From NCBI GenBank assembly GCA_964036155.1, contig OZ038422.1:86823201-86887200 (forward strand): DNA of 64,000 bases, read 5' to 3'. A model generated the notes under the pieces. It worked only from the letters and a program-made list of their open reading frames with translations. It searched no databases and was not told the origin of the DNA. Both the position numbers and the translations under genes were made by a program. Below are positions 47,837 through 59,493 of the stretch, in pieces; the first letter of the stretch is position 1; every line of letters begins with the position of its first letter. The DNA comes from Diploscapter coronatus. Lineage: Eukaryota > Nematoda > Chromadorea > Rhabditida > Rhabditidae.

Positions 47837-48535
47837 CGTTGATATGAGGATGAAAGAAACAAACAAACATATCAAAATTCTGCTTACGCGAATCTGCCTC
47901 TCAACGTTTTTCGCTTCTTCAGAAGTTAATGCATTGAGTCCGATTTTGGTACGTCCTATACAGCTGAACAATTCTCCTCCTCAATAGGACGTCGGGACCC
48001 ATTCACAATTCTAAATTGAATAATGAGTTTGTAACAATGAAAATTCAAGTGTATATAATAACACAAATCTTGTGAGCTAAAATTGGACCATTTGAGGTTT
48101 GTCGTTAAGATTGAATCAAGATCAACGGAATATACTAAGGCGAAAGGTACTTTCTAGAATTCTAGCAAGATGTATAGTTCGCCTTACCTTTTAGTGTGCT
48201 GAGCAGACGTTTGCAATACTTAAGACGACAAGAAGTGGAATTATCTTCATTTTGGGAGAACGATAGAGGAATTGAAGATTCTCTCCATGAATAAATAGCA
48301 GAGAACAGAGACAAAACAACCTGAGAATTGAAGCGGGCGTTGAATCGAAGACAAAACAAAATGAGAAAAGGTGTTGAATCACCCTTTCATTCCATGGAAT
48401 GTCGTCGTACCATTTCTTTCGAGCACATGTAAAACGTTTGACGAGAAACAAGAAAAGTGTTATTTTTATTTATTTATAATGCAATACTAAAGTAAACGGA
48501 CAACAACAACAACAAGCTTAAATAATTGCTTGGAT
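47837..48535. other. intergenic, no confident gene
   Basis: On the minus strand 48249-48193 reads MKIIPLLVVLSIANVCSAH, a perfect-looking signal peptide, but it meets TAA just before a good donor (AAAAG|GTAAGG). It is either a broken first exon or chance. Nothing else was seen. Confidence 0.35.
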
Positions 48536-49102
48536 TTAGCAGTGGAGCTTCGGTCTGAGGGCGAGGGGAATGCCAGGGCTTAGTAGACGTTCGAAGAACT
48601 CCTCGTAAGCTCTTCCGCTAAAAAACAGTTGGGCTACATTGCACCACAGTCGTCTCCCCTTACACATTTCACCCAGTTCAACGTTGTTCACGATCGTGAA
48701 TGTATTCAAAGGATGACGACCCTGAAAGTTTCTTTTCTTTTCTTCTTCTGGTGGAAGATTTATTCTATTTTGGGAGATAATAAAGCTATATGAGCAGGAG
48801 CCCATCTCTTTCGCTCTCGTACCTTTATGCGTGTGAGAAGATCGTCATCTGACTCGTCGTCCTTAAGAAATTCGAAAGAATATCCACTGCTATCCTTAAA
48901 TAGTTGTGATATTAGAAGTTAAGGTTGGCTCGCTTACCTTTTGGAGGGTCGTGACAGATTTGCATTGCTTTCCTACTCCTCGCCACTCGCATCGCAGGTG
49001 GACGCAGTTAGAAGCATCCATGAATATCAGTGAAAGAGATGGGACGGCGGCAGAAGAAGGAAGTGAAAGAGTAAGAAGCAGCAACAGCAATAGATCACCC
49101 AT
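48536..49102 (-). CDS. orphan secreted protein (140 aa)
   Basis: Three minus-strand exons: 49102-48938, 48894-48823, 48721-48536 (TAA), all phase 0. A leucine-rich signal peptide (GDLLLLLLLTLSLPSSAAV) is followed by a four-cysteine region (NCVHLRCEW...KQC), an acidic patch (FLKDDESDDDLL), and a C-terminal part with ELGEMCKGRRLWCNVAQLFF and KLHC at the end. No family is recognised. The total of about six cysteines after the signal suggests disulfides. An upstream in-frame ATG at 49129 is possible, but the signal peptide starts better at 49102. Confidence 0.65.
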
Positions 49103-49298
49103 CGTCACACACTGACCAATGTATATCATCTACATCTAGATCTATCTACATCTATGCGGGGCTTTCCTTATCACCAATTGACCTGGTTCTCTCTCTCTCA
49201 CTCTCTCGATCCACAATGCGATGTACATGTCTCTCACGAGAAGTGCATGAGATCGAAAGGGAGTGATGGATTGCAATAATAAGATAAGACGGAGCGAG

Positions 49299-50560
49299 AA
49301 AAAATTGGTGGACCAAAGAGGCAGAAGCTAAATTTATGAAAAATGTTAACTGCATTGTGAGAATGTATGATCATGTGAAACTACCTGGAACTGAATTCCA
49401 CATTAATGGTAATTTGACTAAGGTATGAATTCATTCAGAAGTTAACATTATTATAAAACTCATGCATCTGATTTACGATGGATATAAAATAGATGTTAAC
49501 ATGTAGGGCTCCTCTCACTCCTGTCTTGACGCATAGAATAAAAACGTGGTAGTTTAATCGCTACAAATTAGAAAGCAAATACCATTCAAACCCAAAATGC
49601 CTCAAAAGGCCCTGTCAGGATCGACGTTTCTTGCGATAAAACGGTCGTATACCAAAAATGATCGCAAAAGATGCCCATGCATGAAATTATGGCGTCAAGA
49701 CAAGCGATAATACACCGAAAAAGAATCTTTCAAGTATCAAAGAATCCAGACATTTCATGATATCTCGCCATCAGGCCTGGACGAAACTAAATTTTGAAAA
49801 CATGAAGCGGAATTTACTTTTTTCCAGACTCCGAAACCGAAATTTCATTAAACAATTTTCGCTATTTCATAATGGCATGAGATTGTATAGTTACACTAAT
49901 TTTGTAAAATCTTCATACTAATTTATAAAATTTAAGGACGAGAATATCGCAGATATTTTGGGTATAAAAGCAGCATTTTTGGTAACTAACCACTTCAAGT
50001 TGAAAATGAACTTATGCATCTAATCTAGGCATATAAAAATCATCGTGAAAAATTCGGCAATGAACAACAATTGCCTGGCTTCGAAGGAGTGACAAATGAG
50101 AATCTTTTATTTTATAGCTTTGCACAGGTACTTAAATAGGTTTTTTTTTTGGATAATATTATTGTGATTTTTAGTTTTACTGTGGTAATTATGATGAGTT
50201 ATCGTTAAATTTTATGATAAAGAAAGACGTGCATTCTCCATCATTTGCCAGGTGAATCCAAAAAATAACAAATATCATAATCATCTTTAGAGTGAACACC
50301 CCTTTGATGAATCTCCCAGAATTTTCTCAAGCATTTTCATGTAGCAAACATTCTCATATGAACCGACATCATAAGTGTTTTATTTTGTGATACTTTTCCG
50401 AAATATTACTTTGCTAAACAAGGTAGCATTTTGAATAAATTATTATATGTGAATGAGCACTTGTCACAAATAAATCGACTACATGAATTGGAGTATTTTC
50501 AAAGCTCTCAATCAGTGCAAAAAATATCAAGACATGTAGTCTAGTTTTCTTCTTATATAG
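49299..50560 (+). pseudogene. truncated duplicate of the M13 peptidase 3' half
   Basis: About 97% identical to 16032-17292 including introns, so a DNA-level duplication. It starts inside the exon that follows HEIGH (at AAAATTGGTGGACC) and runs past the stop (TGA 50388-50390). The HExxH zinc motif and everything before it are missing, so it cannot be an active peptidase. All retained exons remain open. One stretch has diverged in frame (YCGNYDELSLNFMIKKDVHS here against YCANYDELSSNLTVNTDTHS). Confidence 0.9.
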
Positions 50561-50713
50561 CATAGTTCCGCCCACTTATGGGGGCGAGGCCTAATTGTTC
50601 CATTTTGTGATTAGTAACCAAGGGGCTATCCACCCATATGGGCCATATCCCGGTAGAAGGACTTTTGTCCAAATGCAGTCCTTTGCTCGAGTTTTAAAAA
50701 GAATACGTCTTAA
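50561..50713. mobile_element. solo end related to the TTAA palindromes
   Basis: CCGCCCACTTATGGGGGCG, CTATCCACCCATATGGGCCA and GAATACGTCTTAA align with the right arm of the element at 3207-4170 (CCGTCCACTTTTAGGGGCGG, GAATGCGTCTTAA). It begins exactly where the M13 duplicate ends. Confidence 0.55.
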
Positions 50714-51626
50714 ATTTGAACGGGTCTATTTCCTCCGAAAGATATTGCCAATTTATAGGAATTGATCATTTTTCGACTTATAATACCCTCCGTTAACGCT
50801 ATTCATTGGCTCCCTTCTTCATGAATGATTCAATTTCGTTCATTCAACTGATGTCCGTTTAAAAAGATAAAACTTGCAATCACCCTCTATTTCGATCATA
50901 TAAATCCTTTTGAAATTTTTGGTAACAAACAAATGCTATGAGCGATCTGGCCAAAGTAAGCAAAATCGTATTGAGCCCTAATGTTAGTCAGCCTTAAGAA
51001 TATTATACTATTGCCCATAAACGTTTCAATCAATTCGTTTGCATCGATATTTTATCAAGCCAGATAGTTTTCGATTAAATATTTCAGCATTTCATTTAAC
51101 TAAATAACTTTTCAATACTTAGATGATCCCTTTGCGAACTTATGTTCATGGTGAAAGCTCTGGACAAGATTCTACCAATCCTGTAGATTTATCATCGGTT
51201 TGTCGTAGTTTCCTACGTTCCTAGGGAAGATTTTCGTGAGAATGACCATGCAGAATACTCCTCACCCATTCCCTTGAAAAATTTATATCTAACAATCTAA
51301 TATCGCGAAAGTGCATCCAAATCTGATGCTTTCAGGATTAATTTGAATAGTGCGATCTGCTTTCTATCTCGCGTAATCGAAATAAAGCCTATGTTTAAAA
51401 GAGTGCACAGTTTTAGAAGTGTTCGCTTCTTTCTAGAGAAAGAGAAAAGCATAAGCACGGGAGTCTAGAGGAGAATATAGAGAAAAACAGCAAGAAATAG
51501 TATGAAACGTTGAACTATGCGTACATTACAGACGTCGGATTGCCTTCAAAGTATTGATATATCCTTAAGCCTAATGAAAGTCCTCCCTAAATCTGATTTC
51601 GTATGATCAATAACATAATAGTCTAG
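50714..51626. other. intergenic or unresolved 5' part of the next gene
   Basis: An ATG at 51121 directly after a TTAG acceptor opens a 25-codon frame ending at a donor (TCATCG|GTTTGT) and might be a 5' exon, but it has no signal peptide. No firm exon was found. Confidence 0.3.
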
Positions 51627-52074
51627 CGGAACCTCCCTCTACCAGATTTTGTGGATGAATTGAGTAAGCAACAGAAGATGATCTTCAAAAGTCTTTGGAA
51701 CAATGCCGAGTTGACGTTGGGCGATAAAATAGACTGTATGGATGATCAGATGGATAAAATGAGCCTTGAAACAAAGAAAAAATACCGTTCTTGGAGATTT
51801 AAGCACGATAAGAGCTCGGTTTGAAAAAAGATCTTAACTTGTCTTGAGTAAGAGCAATGTTTCGGGTCGACAAACTTTTGGAAGAACAAAATCCAGAACT
51901 TCAAACGATCGTTAGACAAACACTTAATTCATCGCATTCATTGGGTAGGAAAATCCCTCATAAATAATTTTTTTTAAATTATAGAAGACTTCTTCAAGTA
52001 TATGCTCGTTCTGCAGCCATGTTTTACTAACAAAGACTCTTTGAATAAATTTGTTAGTGAAGAATACCTAAACG
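51627..52074 (+). CDS. SXP/RAL-2-like (DUF148-type) helical protein, partial model
   Basis: Exon 51627-51818 reads LPDFVDELSKQQKMIFKSLW...NAELTLGDKIDCMDDQMDKMSLETKKKYRSWRF, resembling the LPPFLxxASxEARQEFFxI start and helical layout of nematode SXP/RAL-2 proteins. A second exon near 51853-51947 reads FRVDKLLEEQNPELQTIVRQ and a third near 51986-52074 reads DFFKYMLVLQPCFTNKDSLN. The junction between the first two does not keep phase with any donor I can see, and no 5' exon with a signal peptide was identified. The gene may be incomplete or damaged. Confidence 0.5.
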
Positions 52075-52680
52075 AGTAAGCTTTGTTTAATCATTTAGAA
52101 GTCTCATTAATATTTAGTAGTGAATAATTGCATAATGTATGTATGTATGTAAACGTTTTTGGAATAACTTATTGATCTCTAGAAATGATAAAAGTGATTT
52201 TGAGTTCGGTATTTTGCTTTATTTTGTGTCCTTTCGAAATCCTCTATTCTTTTTTGATTTATATATTTTTTCATAATGGTTTTAACATTCCTTCGGTTCA
52301 TTGTTTTGGAAGAGAAGAAGAACAATTCCGGAGCATTTCATTGACAAAAAATTGCCTCAGAACTTTCATGAAATAGGAGCTTCTTGATGAGACCTAATTT
52401 GGCCTATTTCCCTTCATCTTCTTCCATATCTTATTCTTTTTGATTTCCTTAATTCTAAATTAGTTTTGGAACTTCCAGGACACCTCATTTTTTTTTTGCA
52501 ATTCCTAGCTATCCAAGAAATTCATTAATCTCTTAAAATGTTAATTTTCTTGAAAGTTCTTATTATTGAATTCTAGAATTCATTCATTTTTGCCATATTG
52601 AATAGCTGCGAATTTATCATCTTTTAACCATCTTAAAATTCGTGAATTTCAGCATTGATCAAACCACTCCCCAATCCACC
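52075..52680. other. intergenic, no confident gene
   Basis: AT-rich. A hydrophobic frame at 52185-52376 lacks splice context. TTTCAG at 52645-52650 is a likely trans-splice acceptor for the next gene. Confidence 0.35.
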
Positions 52681-53152
52681 ATGCAAATTTTCGTTAAGAA
52701 TTTTGAAAACAAAACCATCACTTTGGAAGTCAAAAAATTGGATACGATTGAAAATGTGAAGCTCAAGATTCAAAAGAAAGAAGGCTTTCCTCCAGAAATA
52801 CAGCATTTGGTCTATTGCGGTAAGATAACCCGAAAATTGAAAAAAGAAATTAAATTTTTCGGGAAAAAGTCCAAACTGAAAATAATCAAGCTATTGAGAA
52901 GAAAAATAAGGTTTTTGAAAAATTCTAATTTGTACCATGGACGGGGCGGAATGGAATTTTGAACATTTTCGAAATCGGAACGAAATTTCGTTGCGTGACC
53001 AAAAACATGGAATCAGGAATTGGACGGAACCCCGTCCCTTATTTGTACTAATTTAAGGCAAGTATTTGGACGACAACTGCACGTTGAGTGAATACAATAT
53101 CAAGAAAGAATCTACTTTACATCTTTTACCGCGTTGGAGTAAATCAAAGTAA
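52681..53152 (+). CDS. free-standing ubiquitin-like protein lacking Gly-Gly (77 aa)
   Basis: Exons 52681-52819 and 53058-53152, one phase-1 intron, 77 aa. It aligns end to end with ubiquitin: [51 protein letters not shown]. About 60% identity by eye. Lys6, Lys11, Lys27, Lys29, Lys33, Lys48 and Lys63 positions look retained. Instead of LRLRGG it ends LLPRWSKSK, so it cannot be conjugated by the usual chemistry. Ile44 is replaced by Val, and the hydrophobic patch is only partly kept. It is probably a diverged ubiquitin paralogue, acting non-covalently or non-functional. Confidence 0.85.
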
Positions 53153-53518
53153 GGCAATTACCTAGATAGTCGGACAATTAACTTGCTAATTTAATTCGTA
53201 TAGTATGCGGTTCATGCATCAAGATTTTGACTTTTTTTTTTTTTAATTTTATTCTAAAGATCAATAAAATTCTAATTTTAATTTCTCCTTTTCTGCAATT
53301 ATAAAACTTTTTTTTTTTTAATTTATGAAAATAATCTCGAAAAAGGGTAAGGCATCTTTCAGGAGAGTAAAAAATCTTATCATTTTGCATACATTTCAAC
53401 GAAGATCAACAATTGAATTCGCTGCTCTTTCTCCGGTTAAAAATGTTGAAAGCATAAAAAGAAAATTTTCTCCACTTGTCTATGCTCCACTTTGCATATA
53501 TTTTTTTGGGTGCGGGTA
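53153..53518. other. intergenic, no gene seen
   Basis: AT-rich with poly-T runs. No exon was recognised. Confidence 0.35.
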
Positions 53519-53846
53519 AGGACCGCAAGTCCCACCCACTTTATGCGAACAAAATCAAGGAAGAAAACTTCGTCAAAAATTTCAAAAAAACTAGAAAATT
53601 TGCAAATTGATTTTTTTCTGATTTTTCTTTTCCCACTATTAGATATGAGCCTAGGGAACATATTTGCTTCCGGAACATGTCCCCGAAACCTGAGTTGAGT
53701 CGATCAAAGCGTACAGTGAAAATTTCAAATCGCTCGTTTTCACTTGACGAAAATTCGCTCGCAAAAATTCTAGAAATTTTTAGCGAAATTGCCTTCCTTG
53801 ACTTTGTCTGTACGGAGTGAGCGGGGCTTGCGATCTCTAATTACAT
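53519..53846. mobile_element. inverted-repeat element, ATTAGAGATCGCAAG family
   Basis: ACCGCAAGTCCCACCCACTT and AAAATCAAGGAAGAAAACTT on the left are inverted partners of GAGCGGGGCTTGCGATCTCT and GCCTTCCTTGACTTTGTC on the right. It shares the right end with 39271-40022. The left end is slightly truncated. Confidence 0.65.
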
Positions 53847-54126
53847 TATGCATTTCAATAAACAATGTTTTTTGGTTTCTCCAGCGTAAACTGCCAAATA
53901 AATTGTTCTTTTAAAGCACGTGACTTTGTCCGACCAATTGGCCACATTCAAAGGGAGAAAAACTGACATTAAAATCCCCTATTGTCAAGTTAAGCGTCCT
54001 GCAAACTCGAATTCACGTAAGCTCTGAAATTTGCAGAGTAGTTTTTCCTTTTATAATATGTAAGTCCGTTAGTCTTTTGAAAGGTGACATTAAAAAATGT
54101 GTTGAAATTTAGATTTTTTACAAGAA

Positions 54127-55324
54127 ATGTCTCGAAATTCATCAACTAGCAGTGAAGAAGAGGATGAAATGTGCTACAAACGAAAAGAGGTTTAGAAATT
54201 TTAAAATTAATTTCTAGAAATGGTTTCATTAGTTTCTCGACATCGCTTTCGATCACCGAATGAAATTGGAGGAGAAAATGGAGATTTTCGACAAATCTTA
54301 CGTCGATACGAAATTCTTCGAGGGTAAAATTGCGGTTAGTTTTTCATCATTTAAAAAAAAATTATTTTTGGTACATAATTTGATAAAAGCGATCACATTG
54401 CATGTGAATGGATATAATGCTGCTTTGCATTGATTCTTCTAATTCTTCATCTTCAAAATGACCAATTTTGAATGTGCAAATATTCCAGGAAGAATCAGCG
54501 ACACTCCTCAAAGCGATGCACATAATCATCACGAATCTATGGCCAATGCTTAATTTTCTGTCTGAAGAAAACAGAGATTTGATTAACAAAGCGATCGAGA
54601 CGATTAGAAGCACAGAGAAGGATTTCGCTCTGTGGGACGGGCATCTAATTGCTATTGTGAGATTTTTTCTCGAGTTTTTAATTGAGTTAGTTCTGAAGTT
54701 AGTAGATTCGAAAAGTCATAATCGAAATTATGGGTATCATGATTCTGTAGGAGTAGGTGGTGTTCGTACAAGAGGCTGATTTCGTAAGGATTTCCAGTGA
54801 CTCGGTAGATAATTTGCACAAATTCAGTCATTAATCGTCGATTGCGACTGGTTGAGACGAGTGCAGAGTGAACATTAATGAACTTGAAATTGGGGAATGA
54901 GATAATGCGCGGGTATGATAATTTGGGAAGGAAAGGGGTTGGCTTCTTATTCCAACTATCATAATTTATTTTGCAATATCATTTTTATAATGTTTCAAAT
55001 TCTGAAAAATCTTCAATGCTCTATAATAAAAATGGACAATTTTAGACCGAGGACGCTAAGTCATTGCAAACCGAACAAAGAGCGGAGTTGAAGAATCTAC
55101 TGAAGAATATCCAGGTTGCATTTTTGAAGTGGTAAAAACTTGGAGAGTTATAATTTTAGGAGAAGCTCAAATCTGAAGGCGTTAACCTATTGGCTTTTCT
55201 GAAGAAGAACGATTTCGTTCAGGGAACCCCTTGCTACGATGCAAAATGGGTGCTGATGAGATTTTCAGCTGCCAAAAATGCGATTTTCAAGGATTCATTA
55301 ATTCTGCCTAATGATATTTTCTAA
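54127..55324 (+). CDS. orphan helical protein (188 aa)
   Basis: Exons 54127-54189, 54233-54334, 54489-54656, 55046-55114, 55160-55324 (TAA), all phase 0, 188 aa. It starts MSRNSSTSSEEEDEMCYKRK, with no signal peptide, so probably cytosolic or nuclear. The remainder looks alpha-helical and rich in Glu/Lys (LLKAMHIIITNLWPMLNFLS, EQRAELKNLLKNIQ). No family is recognised. Confidence 0.65.
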
Positions 55325-55574
55325 AAATAATACTTTTTTTTTTACAATTTTTCACCATCTCACATAATTGATCTTATTCAATAAATGCTTATTTCATCTC
55401 AAAATTTTATTATTCAAGAGAAAATTTCTCAAAAATGAAAATTGATTGATTTGCAAAGTTGCATTTACAGAAATAAATTGCTTATTGATGATCAGGTGCA
55501 GGTATTATGAACCAAAAGAACGATATTGAAATATTTGAGTACTATTGAATGTAGGGATTTTTTCCTAGCCTTAT

Positions 55575-55828
55575 TATTCCCCACTAGGTGGAGGTCGGCT
55601 ACCCTCAGCCCGTAATGGGATAGTCGGCCTATCCTAGCCACACAAGACTAGTGGCCCGTCCCGAGGACAGACTGTTGTTGTGTGTGCAACAGCTGAGGGA
55701 TTTTAGGCAAGTTTTCCGTGGTTTTATCCACTACCAACATTTCTTAACCCCCTTGGTTGGGTCGAGGTGGGAGCGAATTTGAGGCCATGCTCTAAACAGT
55801 TACACACAACCACTGCGCTACACCTTTC
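55575..55828 (-). mobile_element. tRNA-derived SINE
   Basis: Read on the minus strand it begins GGTGTAGCGCAGTGGTTG, matching a tRNA A box (TAGCGCAGTGG), with a degenerate B-box-like AAATTCGCTCCC about 35 nt on. A unique body follows with GTTGCACACACAACAACAGT and ATCCCATTACGGGCTGAGG. The region is conspicuously richer in GC than its surroundings. Ends are approximate. Confidence 0.6.
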
Positions 55829-56556
55829 TTTAAAGTCAAATTTCAATAAAGAAATAAAATAATTGAAAAATATGCTTATATCGGACAGAACTTTCCGAAC
55901 ACGCGATATTTTGTTCTGGATGAATCATCTTCTCGACTTTTTTTCTTGAATGCCTGCATTATGTTTTCATTGTTACATCAAAACTGCAGCGCAGGTGAAA
56001 AATCCGTTGGATTGGTCGAGAAGCTACCAATTTATCAGTCTCCTCAATGTTATTGCGTCTGAAGATCCGAAAAGTTCAAAATAACTCTGGATCGAGTTAT
56101 CTTGATCAGAAGAAATGAGCCTTCCAGCTTCAAGCTCCTATTTTTTATCGATTTTCAGTATTAACTTCAGCTTGCATTTTGAGGCTCAAAATAATTTAAT
56201 TGTGTGCAAAAGTTTGGAAATAGAAATGATTTTACTTTATCCAGTGCAGCATGTACATATTTTGGCTTAGCTTGCTTGAAAAGGCTCTACAAAATCTACT
56301 CTTCAATATGACATGCATCCATTTTAGAGGAGAGAAATAGGGGTAATGTGAATGGGGAAAAGGGTTGCGACGCGGTAGTTTTAGGATAAATGTACCACCT
56401 TTTTCCTTCTATCACAATCCAATTCGATGTCCTTGACAACTCTGGGAACTTTCGTTAAATTTGTTCACAAAAGTCAATGAAATGAACCTGAATAAACTCC
56501 AAGCTTGTCCAAAAATCTTTCGCACACTATTGTATGATTGAGTAAGAATTTTCAGA
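55829..56556. other. intergenic, no gene seen
   Basis: AT-rich spacer. ATTTTCAG directly before the ATG at 56557 is a trans-splice acceptor for the next gene. Confidence 0.4.
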
Positions 56557-58154
56557 ATGCGTGGTCTTATTGCTTCTCTCGTTTTCTTGGTAGCTTTATA
56601 CAGCTTCTCTGAAGCCAAGAGCGTCAGCACCTACTTCAAAGACCCCAAATGTAAGCTTCATGGTATTGATATTGGAGTTTAATGTTGTTTCAGTTTTGAA
56701 TTGCAATCTACAGCAAGATATCAAAAAAATAACTTTAATCTAAAATTGCTACGAATGCTTTCAAAATATGTACAATAATTTTCAGATGCTGAAAAAGTCG
56801 ATCCGATGTTCACGAAAATCGACGCCTTGAAGAGCATAATGCCTGATGAGTATAAGAAGACGTTCACTTCCGTATGTCTGCTTATCTTTACTGCAATAAT
56901 TTTTCAAATTTAAAAATAGAAAGTTGTTTAAAGAATTATGAAAATATTTATGACGACGATTCTTTAACAGTTTTATCTCGCTCCTGGCCACTTTGATTTT
57001 TCATGCATTTGTTTTTTTTTCGAATTCGACTATCAACTAGAAACCATTACCAATTTAATGAAAACCTGCAAAAAAGAGTACGTTTCAGGTGTTCAACCTA
57101 GTTTTCGATACATCGAAGACGCCTGAAGTGAGGTTCGAGGAGATCAGAAAGCTCGTTCCTGAGGAGGTTCAGTCGAAGGAAGATTTCGAGAAGAGGGTGG
57201 ATAATTGCTGATATTCTATAATATTAATAAAAAGAAATGTTATCATAAAAATTATTTTTAAAAAATCACTGAAAGGAATCATCACAATATAATTTTTAAA
57301 AGTTATCCTTCAGGCTCAATACCTCGCTTTCTACATAAAAGTTTTTTTAAATTAAATCACGCACTCCTAAAACGATTTTATTCACAAAAGTCTTGCAGAA
57401 AGCTATCATAATCGAGTTCATGGGAAAGATCGACCAACTGGCCAACTACTACACCACTGAAGTCGCACCCACATTGACTGACAACGTTAGTCATTTTGAA
57501 AAATGCAAATTAGGAAGTTCGAAGTTTATAACTACATCGAATTAAGCGATAAATTTTATCCCGAAATTTGAATTTCAAGCTCGGAGTTTGAAAATCCCAT
57601 TTTTATTCAAAACTTTCAATAGTTTAGGCAAAAGCAGTTATCAAAGTCTACACTGATTACATCCAACAGCCGCAGCAATTCTTCAAGGATGGAAAGGATG
57701 AAATGAAGAAGAAGGTTAGCTTTGAGAAAGACGATAATTTTTATTCTCGTCAAAAATGTACAAAATTAGTTATAATTTTTGAAATAGGAAGTTCGAAACC
57801 GGTTTCTGAAGTTTCGAAACGAGAAATTTGAAACGGACTAGAAATCACCATGAACAGTACATTTCGTAAACTCATATTCTCATTATTAGTTTTTAATCAA
57901 AATCACAAAAAAGACTTCTAATAATATTTTCAAATTTTTTTTGTTTAGTTCATGGATGCCGTGCAAAAAATTGAAAACAAAGATGCTCTGGATTTGTTAA
58001 TTGCAGCCGGTTTGATGGCCGTAAGCTAATATCAAATTATATAATATTCGAACTTTATTGAAAGCAATTATTCTTTCAGAATAAAGCCAAGCAGATCAAG
58101 ATCATGGATACAATTGACAAAATGAAGACCGAGAAGGACAAGACCTTCTTCTAA
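56557..58154 (+). CDS. secreted helical protein (202 aa), FAR-like at most
   Basis: Seven exons: 56557-56650, 56786-56871, 57089-57196, 57399-57485, 57628-57714, 57949-58020, 58080-58154 (TAA). A signal peptide (GLIASLVFLVALYSFSEA) precedes a charged, all-helical body with no cysteines: MPDEYKKTFTSVFNLVFD, RKLVPEEVQSKEDFEKR, KVYTDYIQQPQQFFKDGK, LLIAAGLMA. The length, secretion and helical pattern recall nematode fatty-acid/retinol-binding (FAR) or related lipid carriers, but I see no diagnostic motif. AATAAA follows the stop. Confidence 0.7.
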
Positions 58155-59493
58155 GCGAACATTTGATATTCTAACATTTTTATGAATAAAAGCGTTATGA
58201 ATTCAATAAATGAATTAACAGCGATATCACAGTTATGAAATCATTATAGGCAGATAAGCATTGAATTATGTTAAAAAATGTAAATTAAAAATACTGATTT
58301 GATTTAGACTGAACATTACAATTACAAGAAGAACGCTACTTTAAAATAGAACTTTAACTTTGAATAGAATAAGAACAACTCATTTCTCGCTTTCCGTCTT
58401 TTTATCTCGACCATTTTCACCGTCTCGAGAATTCATTCTCGATGCGCTCTACCTTCTGAACATTTGAATTTTATGGAAAAATCAAATTCCACGATAATAT
58501 TTTTAATGCGATATTTTGAAAATAATTTTTTTTTTAAAAATCGAAAAGAAATTGATTGGAAGAAAAGAATCAGCAAGCGGTATCGAAAAATATGGAAACT
58601 TACAGAAGAAATGACTCGACAATATCGAAACCAGACAAAATTCACGAGAACAAATAAGAAAAATGAAAAATTCAGGAGAAAAATGAAAATGATTTGCCAG
58701 AAATAGAGATTTGACATGATAAAACCTAAAGAGGACATAAGTCAAGACGGACTTGCGTGATCTATTCGCCATAGTATTTCCTTCGCATTTTAGTATCTCT
58801 AGTCCGATGTTATCCCATTTCCCCCCTGCTCGTGACGATATCATAATGTAATTTTCACTTTTGCAACCTATTCATCGTTTATTTGTTTGGTCTGACCCAA
58901 GTTCTCTCTAGGACTGGCTGCTGTTCAATAACGATATTTAGCTAGTTAAATACAACGAGGTTTATTTATTAATGCTAATTCAACAATTGAACTTTAGATC
59001 ACAACATTTGTATCGGATAAGGGGTTGAATATTATGGACCGGGAGACGATTAAACTTATTATGGATGATCATAACGACGACTGGAGGCTACAGAGAATTC
59101 CTGGAATCTATGCTAATTACTCGGATTACTGTATTCCAATTGCTACCTATTAATCCACTGGCGGTGTCTTCGAGATTTCCGGACTCTTTGGAGATTAGAA
59201 ATGCGCCTCGGAAGAAGTTTCGCACGTGGGGGCTCTGTAGGATTTTTTCAACATTTATTTTTAGTCATTCTTATGTTTGCCAAATTTGGATGATTCGTAG
59301 TCCATAGCTAAGGGTATAGGGTAAGGCGGGCATAACTCTTTTCTCATGCTGTTTTGTAGGCTACGAAACTACGAAATATCCAAGTTGTCCTTATTTTCAG
59401 GCTCCTGTATTTACAGACGGATAGGGAATGTAGGAAGAGCGAAAAGTGAGAAAAAAGAGCCTTATGTAAATACAAGGGACCTTATTTTATGCT
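58155..59493. other. intergenic, no gene seen
   Basis: AT-rich. Overlapping open frames at 58433-58844 on both strands are low-complexity (Phe/Lys-rich) and lack splice sites. 59290-59460 separates the convergent 3' ends of neighbouring genes. Confidence 0.4.

Noticed and set aside
48193..48249. Signal peptide-like MKIIPLLVVLSIANVCSAH on the minus strand
   Set aside because: The frame stops just before the donor, and no matching downstream exon was found.
58433..58844. Overlapping open frames on both strands
   Set aside because: Low-complexity Phe/Lys-rich sequence in AT-rich DNA without exon signals.
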